A stretch of 7,336 nt of DNA from positions 1 to 7,336 of the forward strand of contig JAUYMQ010000301.1 of NCBI GenBank assembly GCA_030698575.1, read 5' to 3'. Made by a program: the position numbers and the translations under genes. Of this stretch, positions 7,291-7,336 are shown piece by piece. Under the pieces are notes generated by a model, which was not told where the DNA came from, ran no database searches, and worked only from the letters and a program-made list of their open reading frames with translations. The DNA comes from Deltaproteobacteria bacterium (lineage in GTDB: Bacteria > JAUYMQ01). Within the stretch, counting starts at the first letter, position 1; the number at the start of each line of letters is the position of its first letter.

Positions 7291-7320
7291 TTGCCCGGCC
7301 AAAGGCCCCTCTGTTAGGCT
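7291..7320 (+). promoter_or_regulatory. Possible promoter for a gene beyond the window
   Basis: TTGCCC (7291-7296) and TAGGCT (7315-7320) are spaced by 18 bases in the non-coding tail after recR. Both boxes are imperfect, so this is tentative. I see no coding sequence in 7155-7336. Confidence 0.25.
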
Positions 7321-7336
7321 GAGCCCCCTCGCGCAC

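Overview
This window is a housekeeping segment from a high-GC bacterium. The RNA genes and protein families are bacterial. The gene order 4.5S/SRP RNA, dnaX, ybaB, recR is widely conserved in bacteria. The style of the membrane proteins and the serS-to-recR neighbourhood suggest a deltaproteobacterial or related uncultured Gram-negative lineage. That placement is inference from general resemblance; no marker here fixes the taxon.

Layout. On the minus strand at the left end (42-1175) are two small membrane-protein genes that look like one operon: a protein with lycopene-cyclase-type repeats, followed 15 bases later by a Yip1-family protein whose C-terminus is missing. A good sigma70-type promoter in the divergent spacer (1227-1255) drives serS rightward (1306-2754). 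Its product is a seryl-tRNA synthetase about 50 residues longer than usual in the N-terminal arm that grips tRNA-Ser. Downstream of serS come tRNA-Ser(TGA), tRNA-Ser(GGA) and tRNA-Arg(GCG), a short unrecognised gene (3519-4001), then tRNA-Ser(CGA) and tRNA-Ser(GCT). The synthetase and four isoacceptors able to read all six serine codons therefore lie within 3 kb. A perfect hairpin separates the last tRNA from the SRP RNA gene (4283-4398), followed by dnaX, ybaB and recR on the plus strand (4434-7154). The final 180 bases hold no gene, only a weak hairpin and a possible promoter for a gene beyond the window.

Working together: serS and the tRNA-Ser genes form a serine-decoding locus. The SRP RNA belongs to co-translational membrane targeting. 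dnaX (clamp-loader subunit), ybaB (nucleoid-associated protein) and recR (recombinational repair) are a replication/repair operon. I see no transposase, integrase, CRISPR array, toxin-antitoxin or phage gene. The points worth a second look are the extended SerRS arm beside a full tRNA-Ser set, the uncommon tRNA-Arg(GCG), the unknown gene inside the tRNA array, and the truncated Yip1 gene. I do not see convincing evidence of a wholly new system.
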